A stretch of DNA of 64,000 nt from Planctellipticum variicoloris (GCF_030622045.1 NZ_CP130886.1:5712001-5776000); one strand, 5' to 3'. Shown: positions 45,401 to 53,840, numbered from the stretch's first letter. The notes: generated by a model not told the origin, from the sequence alone. Numbers and translations: made by a program.

Positions 45401-47307
45401 TCCGACGCATCGGGTTCCGCATATCTCTGGGCCCACAACACGGAATGCCTCAGGCGGTCGATGGCAACCAGCCAGCCCAGAGCCGTCGGGCAGACGACCA
45501 GTCCCTCGGCGAGCGACGGCTGCAACATCAGCCAGCGGCGGCCGATGTCCTTGTCGATCTTCGCATCCTGATAGCAGAGAAGCTGCGACCAGAGGAGCCG
45601 GCCGCTGATGGTTTCCAGACACCAGAGCCGAACTTCGTCTCCGCGCGCGCCGATGGCAAACAGCTCGTCGCCATCGACCGCCGGAGAGCCCAGGAAACAG
45701 ACATCGCTGAGTGGAAGCTGAAGCGACTCGTCCGCGGCAGAGCCGCCGACCGTCCAGCGCAGGCGACCGCTGCGGAGGTCGTAGGCTGAAAGCCGGTTGG
45801 AAGTCCAGTCGAGTCCGTAGAGATCCTGATTTTCCTGTTCGCCCCATTGCCAGCCGGGCTGAGAGCGGGAGAGAACCGCTTGATCTTCCAGCAGAAACAC
45901 GTGCTCGCCGTCGCTGCTGATGCTGCCGTAGACGCCGTCGCGAAAGAGCAGGCTGGCGACGGGGTGGTATTCGGCGGAAGGTCCGGCGTATTCGCCGTCC
46001 TGCTGGAGATTGTTCATGCGGAACCGCCAGGCCTGCTGCGGATCGACGCCGGCGGGCGGGAGTCCGGCGATCATCCCCTCGGGAGTCATTGTCGCTTCGG
46101 TTTCCCAGAGGGTGCTGCCGGTGGCGATGTCGACCGCGCGCACGCCCCGCAGGCCGCGAAACAGGGCGACGCCGTGCGTGGCCAGCGGCTGCCAGGCGAG
46201 AATCGGCGCCAGTCCCTGATCCCGCAGATCGAGCTGCAGATGCTCGATGCGGCGAGCGACTGCGGGACTGTCGGTCAACGGGTTCTCCCAGCGGGGGATC
46301 AGCAACGGATCGCCCGCCGCAGAGACCCCCAGTCGTCGCTCGGAACCGTAGTTCTGCCGCCAGTCCGACTGCGGAGTTGCGGTGAATTCGGCGGCTGGAG
46401 CGAGGTCTTTGAGTCTCGCGTACCGGTCTCCTGTGCGACCGGGAGGAAGCTCCATCGGCCAAGGCGCGGATTCCGCCGAGCGACCGGACTGGCGGGCGAC
46501 GAAGGCGGCTTTCCACTTCCACGCGGCCGAGCGTGTGACGGGGGCGTTGTCGCGCTGGAGTTGCTGGTACCAGTGATCCGCCAGGCCAAATTCTCCACGG
46601 TCGGCGTGCAGGGCGCCGAGCCAGTCGGCGGCTTCCTGGCCGGCAGCGGTGTGCAGGAAGCGATCGGCCACACGGGCAACAGCCTGGGCATCTCCCTGCT
46701 GGCGGGCGGCATCCCATTCCTGACGCGCCAGACCTTCGTACTGTTCCCGGTAAAGCGCACGTCCTTCCGCGGGCATTCTCCCCAGAGTTTCCTGGGCGGT
46801 CTGACGGAGAGATTGCCAGCGGTCTCTCCCGGCGCGATGCAAAGAATCGCCGGGTTCGTCGAGCAATCGCTGCAGGAATTCGATGCCCGCTTTGTAGTCG
46901 TTACGGCGGACCGATTGCTCGGCCATCTTGAGCATGTTTTCGTTGCGGGCGTCGCGGGCGGCTCGCGAGTCGACCGGATCGAGACTTCCGGGCTGTTCGG
47001 CGGTCGCAGGATCGCCCGCCTGGTCGGGCGCTCGACCGCCGCGCGGATTTGGTCGGAGCATGCCTTTCAGCAGGTTGTTCAACAGCCCGCCGCCGGGGGC
47101 CGGCCGCGCCTGCGCCGGAGGTTTGGCCGGTGCTTCCTTGTCGGCGGGAACTTCCGCGGCCTCCGCAGGCTGCGCTTGATCCTGCGCCGCGACCCGGTCG
47201 GCGAAAACGGCAGCAGTAAGGCCCGCCAGCAGTCCGCAGAGGAGGGCGCTACGGAGCTTCGCGATGATCGCCAGATTCGAACGGTCCTGAGCGGGTCCGG
47301 AAACCAT
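42460..47307 (-). CDS. Giant secreted PQQ-like beta-propeller protein
   Basis: 1615 residues. The signal peptide is LCGLLAGLTAAVFADRVAA, then an Ala/Pro-rich linker, a helical TPR-like region (about 110-240: DYKAGIEFLQRLLDEPGDSL, ADWLGALHADRGEFGLADHW), a first PQQ-type propeller (about 330-870) and a helical region with TPR-like character (about 870-1150). A second propeller follows (about 1170-1600) with repeats such as GSTLYLVHQGILHAI, TGEELWQYHG, YVAVASRRTLRVLSPETGEE and DAITGADRWSC. Propeller repeats usually mediate binding; no haem or PQQ-dehydrogenase catalytic residues were identified. Probably an envelope scaffold or sensor. Confidence 0.88.
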   Translation of the reverse strand: MVSGPAQDRSNLAIIAKLRSALLCGLLAGLTAAVFADRVAAQDQAQPAEAAEVPADKEAPAKPPAQARPAPGGGLLNNLLKGMLRPNPRGGRAPDQAGDPATAEQPGSLDPVDSRAARDARNENMLKMAEQSVRRNDYKAGIEFLQRLLDEPGDSLHRAGRDRWQSLRQTAQETLGRMPAEGRALYREQYEGLARQEWDAARQQGDAQAVARVADRFLHTAAGQEAADWLGALHADRGEFGLADHWYQQLQRDNAPVTRSAAWKWKAAFVARQSGRSAESAPWPMELPPGRTGDRYARLKDLAPAAEFTATPQSDWRQNYGSERRLGVSAAGDPLLIPRWENPLTDSPAVARRIEHLQLDLRDQGLAPILAWQPLATHGVALFRGLRGVRAVDIATGSTLWETEATMTPEGMIAGLPPAGVDPQQAWRFRMNNLQQDGEYAGPSAEYHPVASLLFRDGVYGSISSDGEHVFLLEDQAVLSRSQPGWQWGEQENQDLYGLDWTSNRLSAYDLRSGRLRWTVGGSAADESLQLPLSDVCFLGSPAVDGDELFAIGARGDEVRLWCLETISGRLLWSQLLCYQDAKIDKDIGRRWLMLQPSLAEGLVVCPTALGWLVAIDRLRHSVLWAQRYAEPDASESRENGGNLVPQRSLAATWGPSAPVIAGRSIVYAAPEEPLLHCSDLLTGEVQWRVPQDDMLYLAGVFDKRVLLVGSHQIKAVNLTDGADLWLQPLELDDNGKSFRRSQVDEPAGSLNPDPAHADGAVDRSSTSPAPAGRGLAVPGEYYLPLTTGELRVIKLDDGATQRRFFTGPSAFPLGNLVWHDGTLVSLSSAGATGFGLRSGVLAEVQQRLEKNPRDSWALLREGEMLAMSRNFAEAWQKLKDVELEGLSSADRQRWRGLGLETLEQLVRQDPRQAEPWLAELRTLAATESNRSLLAELEVTRLQAIGNSVEAFERAWHDAERDGSRVPRTRTENRKIEVQPGAWHRGRLQDLWESSVESERTKIDEFVAELLKDLPDRDPASQQAMRRLLAFHPAIVEITLHHAVELSDQGHLAGAELELLPVIDLSPRNSSARCLLELAQRCAAAGRIDDARLLARRLTSRFGPELLPDGRTVASVAETIAPTAAAEPPRPGEKPAALKVEQGMVEFSTPEQEIPTDSAWPSLQSLDLVIQTGERRLVVSERQTGRRLWLAPLRSGPHEQGDGYITTAYCGSTLYLVHQGILHAIAPLEQRVLWTQPVSPEQADAGHWRTAEREPLSPLVRAEELRGYGSPVLGRGLRSGSLAAVTAHYVAVASRRTLRVLSPETGEELWQYHGLSPEDVVLPLASRLVVMDLDGGINAVLRACDGRPLDWDDVTDDLAERAIAVQGDAVLVSSSRQKPGLFSFLTSTTTTLQLRDAITGADRWSCKFDGPGLLGLLSPDEAVFAQSSGKLQLVDVATGAMRTFEAGVKFSLMEASEVHALADGERLYLLINSGDGRRFDHYSESVPSVEMHGVVVCWDRASGKLLWKRDVKKQHLVVEHFRSSPVLMFVARSWVTKENLNYTLLNLLAVDKATGDIVHQSSLPTMFNGFHSMKVLPQGRSVELRSYNYRIRLVPDAGADADAAAVQAVAAPPQP

Positions 47308-47451
47308 GTGTGCCTCCGAGCGGGGAATCGCCTGCGGCGCCGAGGGCGGGCGGAAAACGACGCAAACTCCCTCCCGGCAACTATATTCGGAGCGGGGAGC
47401 CGCCGCTACCTGGCGGGGAGGAGGCGATGGGCTGGCGAAGACGAATAGCGT

Positions 47452-47479
47452 GAAGACGGCCGGGCGCGCCCGGCCCTAC
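47452..47479 (-). repeat. TAG-linked palindrome (family A), copy 2
   Basis: On the minus strand it begins with the TAG stop (47476-47478) of the gene at 47476 and continues GGGCCGGGCGCGCCCGGCC then GTCTTC. Same as 20429-20455 and 51977-52004. Confidence 0.9.
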
Positions 47480-48606
47480 GGAGTCGTCGAGGCCTCAGGT
47501 CGAACAACCTGGATCCCCTTGTCGTCCGAAGTCGCCCGCCAGGCGTCGCCGGGGGCTCGCAGGAAGGACTCGGTGAAGGAGTCCTCCGGCAGCGGGCAAT
47601 TGACCTTCGACGCGAGCATCTCGTATTCGATCCGCGTGGAGACGCCCGCCCCGCGCGGACTGTGCTGCAGATTGACGATCTTCTTCGGCGTCCAGAGGTC
47701 TCCCGACGTTTCGTACTCCCAGGTGAGTTCGAAGTCGATCCACGGCGTCTTGCCTGGTTCCTTTAACCAGCGGCGCTGTGCAACGAGCTGGCCGGTCCTT
47801 TTGCGAAACTCCAGCCGATCAACCCGTCCCAGCAAGTCACCTTCCAGCGTCAGCAGCGTTTCGCCGTCGACCACGCGGGAAGTGATCTTCACAGCACGAT
47901 CGACCTGCGCGGCGTCCTCGGGACCATGATCGCCGCGCAGTGACGCGACATAGAGATCGAGGTAATCTTCGGTCGGACGGTCGTGGCCGAAGTAACTCAT
48001 GGGATCGATGAATTCGCCGGTCCAGGGGTTCGTGTCGAGCGACCATACAGGAAGGTATCGCTCGCGTGTCCGGGGCGAATGCCGGACGGCGAGGACCGAC
48101 TTCAGTCGCTGGTCGTCCCCCTCGACCGTGTAGTAGCGATTTGCCTGAAACGACAGCAGTTCGTCGGGCAAGGCGACGATCCGCTCTTCGTAGACGGTCC
48201 GACTTTCGGAGAACTTCGTTCCGCTCGGCGAACGGACGAACACAATCGGTCCGTCGTCCTTGAGTTCCTCGGCAAGCCGATCCGGTTCGACGGCACGGCG
48301 AAACGTCACACGGCCGGTCCGACACCGGTCGACCTGATCAGCCTCTCCCCTGCCGCGGACAAACTCGGAATCCGGATCGCGGGTGGCCTTGCGATCAACG
48401 TTGACGAGCGGAGGGATGCGGAACGCCATGCGGTAGGCGAGCGTCCCTTCCCACGTCCGCAGCTTCTGGCGGTTCTCCCGGTTCTGGCGACTGAGTTCCG
48501 TCAGAACGACGATCTTGGCTTCCGCGGTATCAGGTTCCGCGGCGATCGCAGGAACGATTGCAACGCACATCCCGAGGAAGAGCATCACGATGAAGCGTGC
48601 GAGCAT
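47476..48606 (-). CDS. Secreted protein of unknown function (376 residues)
   Basis: Signal peptide LARFIVMLFLGMCVAIVPAIA. The body is mostly beta (LRTWEGTLAYRMAFRIPP, VFVRSPSGTKFSESRTVY, WIDFELTWEYETSGDLWTPK), with TRIEYEMLASKVNCPLPEDS near the end. This layout recalls outer-membrane lipoprotein-carrier-like beta folds, but no sequence motif proves it. ATG at 48606 follows the signal. It is upstream of the PQQ gene on the same strand, with 168 bp between. Its TAG stop is the first codon of a family A palindrome. Confidence 0.8.
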   Translation of the reverse strand: MLARFIVMLFLGMCVAIVPAIAAEPDTAEAKIVVLTELSRQNRENRQKLRTWEGTLAYRMAFRIPPLVNVDRKATRDPDSEFVRGRGEADQVDRCRTGRVTFRRAVEPDRLAEELKDDGPIVFVRSPSGTKFSESRTVYEERIVALPDELLSFQANRYYTVEGDDQRLKSVLAVRHSPRTRERYLPVWSLDTNPWTGEFIDPMSYFGHDRPTEDYLDLYVASLRGDHGPEDAAQVDRAVKITSRVVDGETLLTLEGDLLGRVDRLEFRKRTGQLVAQRRWLKEPGKTPWIDFELTWEYETSGDLWTPKKIVNLQHSPRGAGVSTRIEYEMLASKVNCPLPEDSFTESFLRAPGDAWRATSDDKGIQVVRPEASTTP

Positions 48607-48907
48607 ATTGGGGGGCCTCCCTCGCGGAGTTGCACCGGCAACGGCAGTAATCGGCGGGCGCGTTGTGGACTGGTGTCAAAGTGTCCCGCAAACTGAACAT
48701 TCCGGCAAGAGGGAGCGTGCCGGAAGGCGGAGAGGGCGGAGTGCACACAACGTTGGGCGTCAGGGGTACCGTAACGAAGACGGCCGGGCGCGCCCGGCCC
48801 TACGGCAGCCTGGTCATCTTCGCCAAGCAACGACGGATTGACCGGCGTGTGGTAGTTTACAGGCGTGTGACGTTCTTTCTCCGCAACTTACCTCCCCCCG
48901 AACGACC
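48607..48907. other. Intergenic region with an orphan family A palindrome
   Basis: No gene is seen. It contains palindrome copy 3 (48776-48803). The promoters of the secreted-protein gene and the TrhO-RluA gene should be here. Confidence 0.45.
48776..48803 (-). repeat. TAG-linked palindrome (family A), copy 3, no gene attached
   Basis: Same 28-bp sequence as the other copies, in the minus orientation, but no recognisable minus-strand gene ends on its TAG. It may mark a decayed gene or have been copied here alone. Confidence 0.85.
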
Positions 48908-50707
48908 ATGCCCGCCGACCCGCTCCCGATCCTCAACATCGCCGCCTACAAGTTCGCTCCGCTGACCAGCCTGGCGGAGCTGCGGACTGAGCTGCGCGAG
49001 CTGGCCAAAGCGAACCGGCTGCGTGGGACGATTCTGCTCAGTCCGGAAGGGATCAATCTGTTCGTGGCCGGGGAGCGTCCGGGTATCGAAGCGTTGCTGG
49101 AACGGGTCCGGCAGATTCCGGGGCTGGCGGAGCTGCCGGTCAAGGAGAGCCTCAGTCGCGAGCAGCCGTTCAACCGGATGCTGGTGAAGATCAAGGCGGA
49201 GATCATTGCGTTCGGAATGCCGGGGATCGAGCCGGGGCGATATACGTCGCGCCGACTGCCGCCGCGCGCGCTGAAGCGGTGGCTGGACGAAGGGCGGCCG
49301 GTCACGCTGCTTGATACGCGAAACGAGTTCGAGGTCGACGCGGGGACGTTCGAGGGAGCGCTGGCGCTGCCGCTGGACGACTTCCGGCACTTCCCGCAGG
49401 CGGTGCTGGGGCTGCCGGCGGAGTTGAAACAGCAGCCGGTCGTCACCTTCTGCACGGGGGGCATCCGCTGTGAAAAGGCGGCGCCGTACCTGGAGCAGGC
49501 GGGCTTTGCGGATGTCTACCAGCTCGACGGCGGTATTCTGAAATATTTCGAAGAGTGCGGCGGAGCGCATTACCGGGGAGACTGCTTCGTCTTCGACCGG
49601 CGGGTCTCCGTGACGCCGGATCTGTCGGAAGGGGATCTCGAACAGTGCTTCGCCTGCCAGGCGATTCTGACGCCCGAGGATCAGGCGTCGTCCGCGTACG
49701 TCGAGGGGATCTCGTGTCCGCACTGCTATCGGCCAGACGCCGAGGCGCAGGCGGCGCTGCTCGCGGGGCGGCAGGGAGCCCTTCGGGCGGCAACTTCGCC
49801 CCTGCCTGGCAGCGTGCCGTATGAGAACGTGCGGCCGCTGAGCGTGCCGCTGCGGCTGGACGGGACCGAGCTGCTCGACTTCCTCGACGCAATGCGGACG
49901 CATCTGTCGCGTGCGGACTGGGAGCGGGCGTGTGCGGAGGGCCGACTGGTCTGCCGGGGTGACGTTGTGCGGCCCGGACGGATCCTGCGAGCGGGGGAAC
50001 GGCTGCTGCACAAGCTGCCGGCGGCACTCGAACCGGAGGTCTCGGCGGACATTGTGATCCTGTACGAGGACGACGCGCTGGTCGTCGTGCACAAGCCGGC
50101 TCCGCTGCCGATGCATCCCTGCGGGCGGTTTCATCGGAATTCGCTGTCGTGGCTGCTCGACCAGGTCTTTGCACCGATCCATTTGCGGCCGGCCCATCGC
50201 CTGGACGCGGACACTTCGGGCGTGGTGGTTTTCAGCAAGACGCGCGAAGTCGCCCGGCGGGTGCAGCCGCAGTTCGAGACGGGCGAGGTCGGCAAGACGT
50301 ATCTGGCCCGAGTGCATGGACGGCCGGCACAATCGGAGTTCGAGTGCCATGCGCCGCTGAGCGCGACTCCGGGTCCGGGGGGCGTGCGGTTGCCGGACGA
50401 CTGCGGCTCGGCGGCCATTACGCGGTTTCGGGCGATTCGCGAGTTCGACGACAACACGACGCTGCTGGAAGTCACGCCGCTGACCGGGCGGACGAACCAG
50501 ATCCGTGCGCACCTGTGGCAGCTCGGATTGCCAATCGTGGGAGACCCGATTTATCTGCGGGACGGGCAGGTTGGCGCTTCGCAGACGTTGTCGGTCGGCG
50601 ATCCGCCGTTGTGTCTGCATGCCGCGGCGATTGAGTTTGTGCATCCGCTGACGAGGCTTCGCGTGGGGTATGAGGCGAAGCGGCCCAGTTGGGCGGAACA
50701 GGTCTGA
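48908..50707 (+). CDS. TrhO-type tRNA hydroxylase fused to RluA-type pseudouridine synthase
   Basis: 599 residues, two enzymes in one chain. Residues about 1-230 form the UPF0176/TrhO rhodanese-like domain that hydroxylates wobble uridine in tRNA: TILLSPEGINLFVAG, KRWLDEGRPVTLLDTRNEFE and the catalytic VTFCTGGIRCEKAAPYL. Then comes a zinc-binding CFACQAI...CPHC segment (about 250-280), an S4-like domain (about 310-370), and an RluA-type synthase (about 375-595) with the catalytic Asp in PAHRLDADTSGVVVF and GRTNQIRAHL. Both halves modify RNA. ATG at 48908 is directly followed by the family N-terminus. Confidence 0.92.
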   Translation: MPADPLPILNIAAYKFAPLTSLAELRTELRELAKANRLRGTILLSPEGINLFVAGERPGIEALLERVRQIPGLAELPVKESLSREQPFNRMLVKIKAEIIAFGMPGIEPGRYTSRRLPPRALKRWLDEGRPVTLLDTRNEFEVDAGTFEGALALPLDDFRHFPQAVLGLPAELKQQPVVTFCTGGIRCEKAAPYLEQAGFADVYQLDGGILKYFEECGGAHYRGDCFVFDRRVSVTPDLSEGDLEQCFACQAILTPEDQASSAYVEGISCPHCYRPDAEAQAALLAGRQGALRAATSPLPGSVPYENVRPLSVPLRLDGTELLDFLDAMRTHLSRADWERACAEGRLVCRGDVVRPGRILRAGERLLHKLPAALEPEVSADIVILYEDDALVVVHKPAPLPMHPCGRFHRNSLSWLLDQVFAPIHLRPAHRLDADTSGVVVFSKTREVARRVQPQFETGEVGKTYLARVHGRPAQSEFECHAPLSATPGPGGVRLPDDCGSAAITRFRAIREFDDNTTLLEVTPLTGRTNQIRAHLWQLGLPIVGDPIYLRDGQVGASQTLSVGDPPLCLHAAAIEFVHPLTRLRVGYEAKRPSWAEQV

Positions 50708-50717
50708 CGGCGGGTGG

Positions 50718-51413
50718 CTACACCACAGCCCCGAACAGGGCTCCGACGCCGGCGGTGACGGCCATTGCCAGGGCGCCCCAGAATGTGACTCGCACGGCGG
50801 CTTTCACCACCGAAGCGCCGCCGGCGTGAGCGCCGAGTGCGCCCAAGACTGCGAGAAGTACGATCGACGTCGTCACGACGACCGGAATGACGGCCGATCG
50901 GGGGGTGACCAGCACGCTCAGCAGCGGGAGAATCGCACCGAGCGTGAACGATCCCGCCGAGGCGAAAGCCGCCTGGACCGGACGGGCTGTCGTCAGTTCC
51001 GAAATGCCGAGTTCGTCGCGCGCGTGCGCACCGAGGGCGTCGTGCGCCATGAGCTGGTCGGCGACTTGAATCGCCAGGGACTGATCCAGCCCTCGACCGA
51101 CGTAGATCGCCGCCAGTTCGTTCCGTTCGAATTCGACGTTGTCGGTCAGTTCCTGGCGCTCGCGGTCGAGGTCGGCCCGTTCGGTATCGGACTGAGAGCT
51201 GACGGAGACGTATTCGCCGGCGGCCATCGACATGGCGCCGGCCATCAACCCGGCCACGCCGGCGACGAGGATTTCGCTTGTCGGAGAACTTGCAGCGGCT
51301 ACGCCGACGATCAGGCTGGCGGTTGAAACGAGGCCGTCGTTGGCTCCGAGAACGGAGGCCCGCAGCCAGCCGATCCGTTCGGTGTTGTGTCGTTCCAGAT
51401 GCGATCTGACCAC
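50718..51413 (-). CDS. VIT1/CCC1 family transporter
   Basis: Membrane transporter of the vacuolar iron transporter family, for Fe2+ or Mn2+ in characterised members. 231 residues. The N-terminal helix pair shows SVLGANDGLVSTASLIVGVA and MAGAMSMAAGEYVSVSSQSD, the conserved metal-site helix. A soluble charged loop (ERADLDRERQELTDNVEFER) follows, then three more hydrophobic helices. Ends 10 bp from the TrhO-RluA stop, convergent. It is the last of three minus-strand genes (DUF6807, OsmC, VIT). Confidence 0.92.
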   Translation of the reverse strand: MVRSHLERHNTERIGWLRASVLGANDGLVSTASLIVGVAAASSPTSEILVAGVAGLMAGAMSMAAGEYVSVSSQSDTERADLDRERQELTDNVEFERNELAAIYVGRGLDQSLAIQVADQLMAHDALGAHARDELGISELTTARPVQAAFASAGSFTLGAILPLLSVLVTPRSAVIPVVVTTSIVLLAVLGALGAHAGGASVVKAAVRVTFWGALAMAVTAGVGALFGAVV

Positions 51414-51446
51414 TGTGCCGAACTCCCGCAGCAGGACCGGACCGAT

Positions 51447-51956
51447 TCACGTGACGACGCGGTGCGAGACTTCGATCTGCGGAGGGTTGATCAACGTCTG
51501 GTAGACGACGCAGTAGCGTTCCGTGAGCTGCAGCAGCTTGGAAATCTGTTCGGGAGTGGCGTCGGTGTCGAGTTCGTAGCTGAGCCGGAGGCGCTGGACG
51601 CCGACGGGCACATCGCGATTGACCGCGAGCGTGCCGCGGAAGTCGGCGTCGGCCTCCGCCCGGATGGTCGCGTCGCGCAGGGTGACTCCCATCGCGGTTG
51701 CGACGGCGAGGAGGGTCACCCCGGCGCAGCCGACGAGGGCCTCCAGGAGCATATCGCCCGAGCAGAGGTCGCGGCCGTCGCCCCCGGCCGCAGGGTGCAG
51801 GCCGGAGGTGACTGTGCCATGCGGCGTATTGAGCTGGCAGCGCACGCCGTCGCTCAGCCGGCCCACGGCATGGAAGGTGATCAGAGCGGTCTCGGGATTT
51901 TCCCGGTACCGCTCCTTCAGGGGCGCCTGCAGGGCGCGGAGCTCGTCGGCGTTCAT
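51447..51956 (-). CDS. OsmC family protein
   Basis: 169 residues of the OsmC/Ohr fold. Characteristic segments are the GLHPAAGGDGRDLCSGDMLL stretch with the first conserved Cys, the helix EALVGCAGVTLLAVATAMGV with the second redox Cys, and the C-terminal LTERYCVVYQTLIN. The two Cys in SGDMLLEALVGCAG and the upstream DLC suggest peroxide or thiol chemistry. ATG at 51956 was chosen; the frame upstream is not conserved. It lies between VIT and DUF6807 genes, probably one operon. Confidence 0.87.
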   Translation of the reverse strand: MNADELRALQAPLKERYRENPETALITFHAVGRLSDGVRCQLNTPHGTVTSGLHPAAGGDGRDLCSGDMLLEALVGCAGVTLLAVATAMGVTLRDATIRAEADADFRGTLAVNRDVPVGVQRLRLSYELDTDATPEQISKLLQLTERYCVVYQTLINPPQIEVSHRVVT

Positions 51957-51976
51957 GGGAAAACCATCTAAAACAA

Positions 51977-52004
51977 GAAGACGGCCGGGCGCGCCCGGCC
52001 CTAC
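51977..52004 (-). repeat. TAG-linked palindrome (family A), copy 4
   Basis: Minus strand: the TAG stop of the DUF6807 gene (52001-52003) opens the palindrome, which continues to GTCTTC at 51977. It lies 21 bp before the OsmC start, so termination would separate the two genes. Confidence 0.9.
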
Positions 52005-52930
52005 TTGAGGAGCTTCACGAACTCGCCGTAGGTCTCGGCGACCTTGCCGGCGGCGGCGTCTCCGGAGTGGATGTAGATGCCGTAGGTCAGCTTCAGTGAC
52101 GGGTGCTGATCGTCGAGATGGACGAGCTGCTTCTTGGAGGCGTCGTTCTGGTAGGCGCCTTCGCCGAACGGGCTGACGCTGAACAGGCCGTAGTCGCGGA
52201 CGTGGTGGCGGGACGGACGGAAGTTCTTCGGCGAATCGAAGATCGCCACGCCGTAGGTCTTCTCCGCGACGGGACCACTGTAGTCGACCCACGGGCTGGG
52301 TTTGCCCCAGCAGTTTTTCATCGTCGTTTCGCCGGCGGCGTTGAGGATTGTGCCGCCGACTTTTTCCCGCATGCTGGTCGCGACGCGGACGCCGAACAGG
52401 CCTTCTTTGGTGTCTTCGAATTCGACCGGCGCCTCGCCCTTGGCGAGCGCGATCTCGAAGACCATCAGGCGGTTGGCGTGGATGGAGATTTTCGTGGTTT
52501 CGACGAGCACCGGTTTGCCGTCTTCGCCGAGCCAGTGGTTGACGACCTTCATGACCGCGGGGTTGCCGGAGGGCGTGACCAGTTCGACGCCGGCGTTGAC
52601 GATCTTCCCTTTCTCGGCCCAGAACTTGATTTTGTTGACCTCGTCGACCGAGGTCCAGATCCCCTTGTGGTGGGGGTGGTCCTTGTCGGCCGGATCATTG
52701 ATCGGCCGGGTGACGACGGCGCCGTCGGCGGCCATCACCGGGGAAAAGTACGGCTTCGGCAGATCGCTGGAAAAGTGGTAGGTCGTAAAGTCCTTGCCGT
52801 CGATTTTGACCGCGACGGTCTGGTCCTGCCGTTCAAGCGTTACTTGTGCTTGAGTCGCCCCTGCGGCGAAAAGAAGACCGACACCGACGAGACACCGACC
52901 CATCCACGACGTCCACGAGCTGCGCTGCAC
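52001..52930 (-). CDS. DUF6807 (PmoA-like) secreted protein
   Basis: 309 residues. The signal is MGRCLVGVGLLFAAGATQAQ. The body is a beta-sandwich with the family fingerprints KPYFSPVMAADGAVVTR, KDHPHHKGIWTSVDEVN, KFWAEKGKIVNAGVEL, NHWLGEDGKPVLVET, GLFGVRVATSM and SPWVDYSGPVA. Function is unproven; members accompany sugar and methyl-compound degradation genes. GTG at 52930 was chosen because AGGAG lies about 11 nt upstream; an ATG at 52903 is possible. Confidence 0.88.
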   Translation of the reverse strand: MQRSSWTSWMGRCLVGVGLLFAAGATQAQVTLERQDQTVAVKIDGKDFTTYHFSSDLPKPYFSPVMAADGAVVTRPINDPADKDHPHHKGIWTSVDEVNKIKFWAEKGKIVNAGVELVTPSGNPAVMKVVNHWLGEDGKPVLVETTKISIHANRLMVFEIALAKGEAPVEFEDTKEGLFGVRVATSMREKVGGTILNAAGETTMKNCWGKPSPWVDYSGPVAEKTYGVAIFDSPKNFRPSRHHVRDYGLFSVSPFGEGAYQNDASKKQLVHLDDQHPSLKLTYGIYIHSGDAAAGKVAETYGEFVKLLK

Positions 52931-53119
52931 GATGCGTTCTCCTGCTGGCCGAGGCCTTAAGGGCAATGTGGTCGGCCGACGCCCGGTGACATCGGCCGAT
53001 TTCGATGATTGAGATTGTAACCGCGTCGGACGATTGCCGTGGAGCCTCCGGCGGGATAAAAGGCGTCGGCCTCAGGAAAAGAGATTCACGCTCATTCGCC
53101 ATTCGTGCTGGAACACTTC

Positions 53120-53809
53120 ATGTCCCGCCCCATTCGTCGTGCCCCGGATCGATTCGCCAAGAAGAAGCCTGCGGGGCCGGCGCCGCGACCGGTGCGGCCT
53201 TACCCGGCTCCGGGGGGTGGCAAGTCGCCGGGTGAGTTTGAGCCGGGCGACGCCCGACAGTGGGAGCTGATCCTGAGCGGCGAACTGACGGATCGGCAGG
53301 GAGAGCTGCACCAGAGGCTGATCGAGGTGCCGCGGTCGTCGCGCGGGGTGATCTACTTCGACTCCTGCGGCGGGAGCGCCTTCATTGGGCTGGCGCTGGC
53401 GACGATCATCCGGCTGCGCGGGCTGAAAGCGATCGGCGTGGTGACCGGGGAATGCAGTTCGGCCGCGTTGATGCCCCTGGCGGCCTGCGACGAGCGTTAT
53501 GCGACAGTTCATTCGTCGCTGCTGTTTCATCCGATCCGCTGGCAGAGCGAGGAGCAGGTGAAGCTGGAAGAGGCGGAAGAGTGGGCCCGGCACTTTCGGG
53601 TGATGGAGCGAGACCAGGATGAGCTGCTCGCCCGGCTGTTCGGCTGCAGCGTCGAGCTGATTACAACATGGTCCCGTCCCGGACGATTCGTCACGGGAGC
53701 GGATCTTGCGGAAGCCGGTCTGGCGAAGCTGATCGACCTCTTCAGCGGCGACCTGTGGGTCCAACTGGCGGCCCTGAAGCGGGCCGCCAGCAGCCAGTCG
53801 CCGGTTTGA
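53120..53809 (+). CDS. ClpP/crotonase-fold serine peptidase-like protein
   Basis: 229 residues. The N-terminus is Pro/Arg-rich (RRAPDRFAKKKPAGPAPRPV, about 30 residues beyond a typical ClpP). The core shows VIYFDSCGGSAFIGLALATI, then GVVTGECSSAALMPLAACDE, where Ser aligns with the ClpP nucleophile, and SSLLFHPIRW with the catalytic His. The acid is less clear. No partner ATPase nearby. It could be a peptidase or a relative such as the SDH clan. ATG at 53120 with GGAAC upstream. It converges on a GY-rich gene and shares the terminator at 53815-53840. Confidence 0.8.
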   Translation: MSRPIRRAPDRFAKKKPAGPAPRPVRPYPAPGGGKSPGEFEPGDARQWELILSGELTDRQGELHQRLIEVPRSSRGVIYFDSCGGSAFIGLALATIIRLRGLKAIGVVTGECSSAALMPLAACDERYATVHSSLLFHPIRWQSEEQVKLEEAEEWARHFRVMERDQDELLARLFGCSVELITTWSRPGRFVTGADLAEAGLAKLIDLFSGDLWVQLAALKRAASSQSPV

Positions 53810-53814
53810 ATGAA

Positions 53815-53840
53815 AACGCCCCCGAAGTGTCGGGGGCGTT
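53815..53840. terminator. Bidirectional terminator
   Basis: Perfect 11-bp arms AACGCCCCCGA and TCGGGGGCGTT with a 4-nt loop, 6 bp after the ClpP-like stop and 33 bp from the convergent GY-rich gene. Confidence 0.8.

Noticed and set aside
48857-50644. 595-residue open frame on the minus strand
   Set aside because: Antisense to the TrhO-RluA gene, which has complete catalytic motifs.
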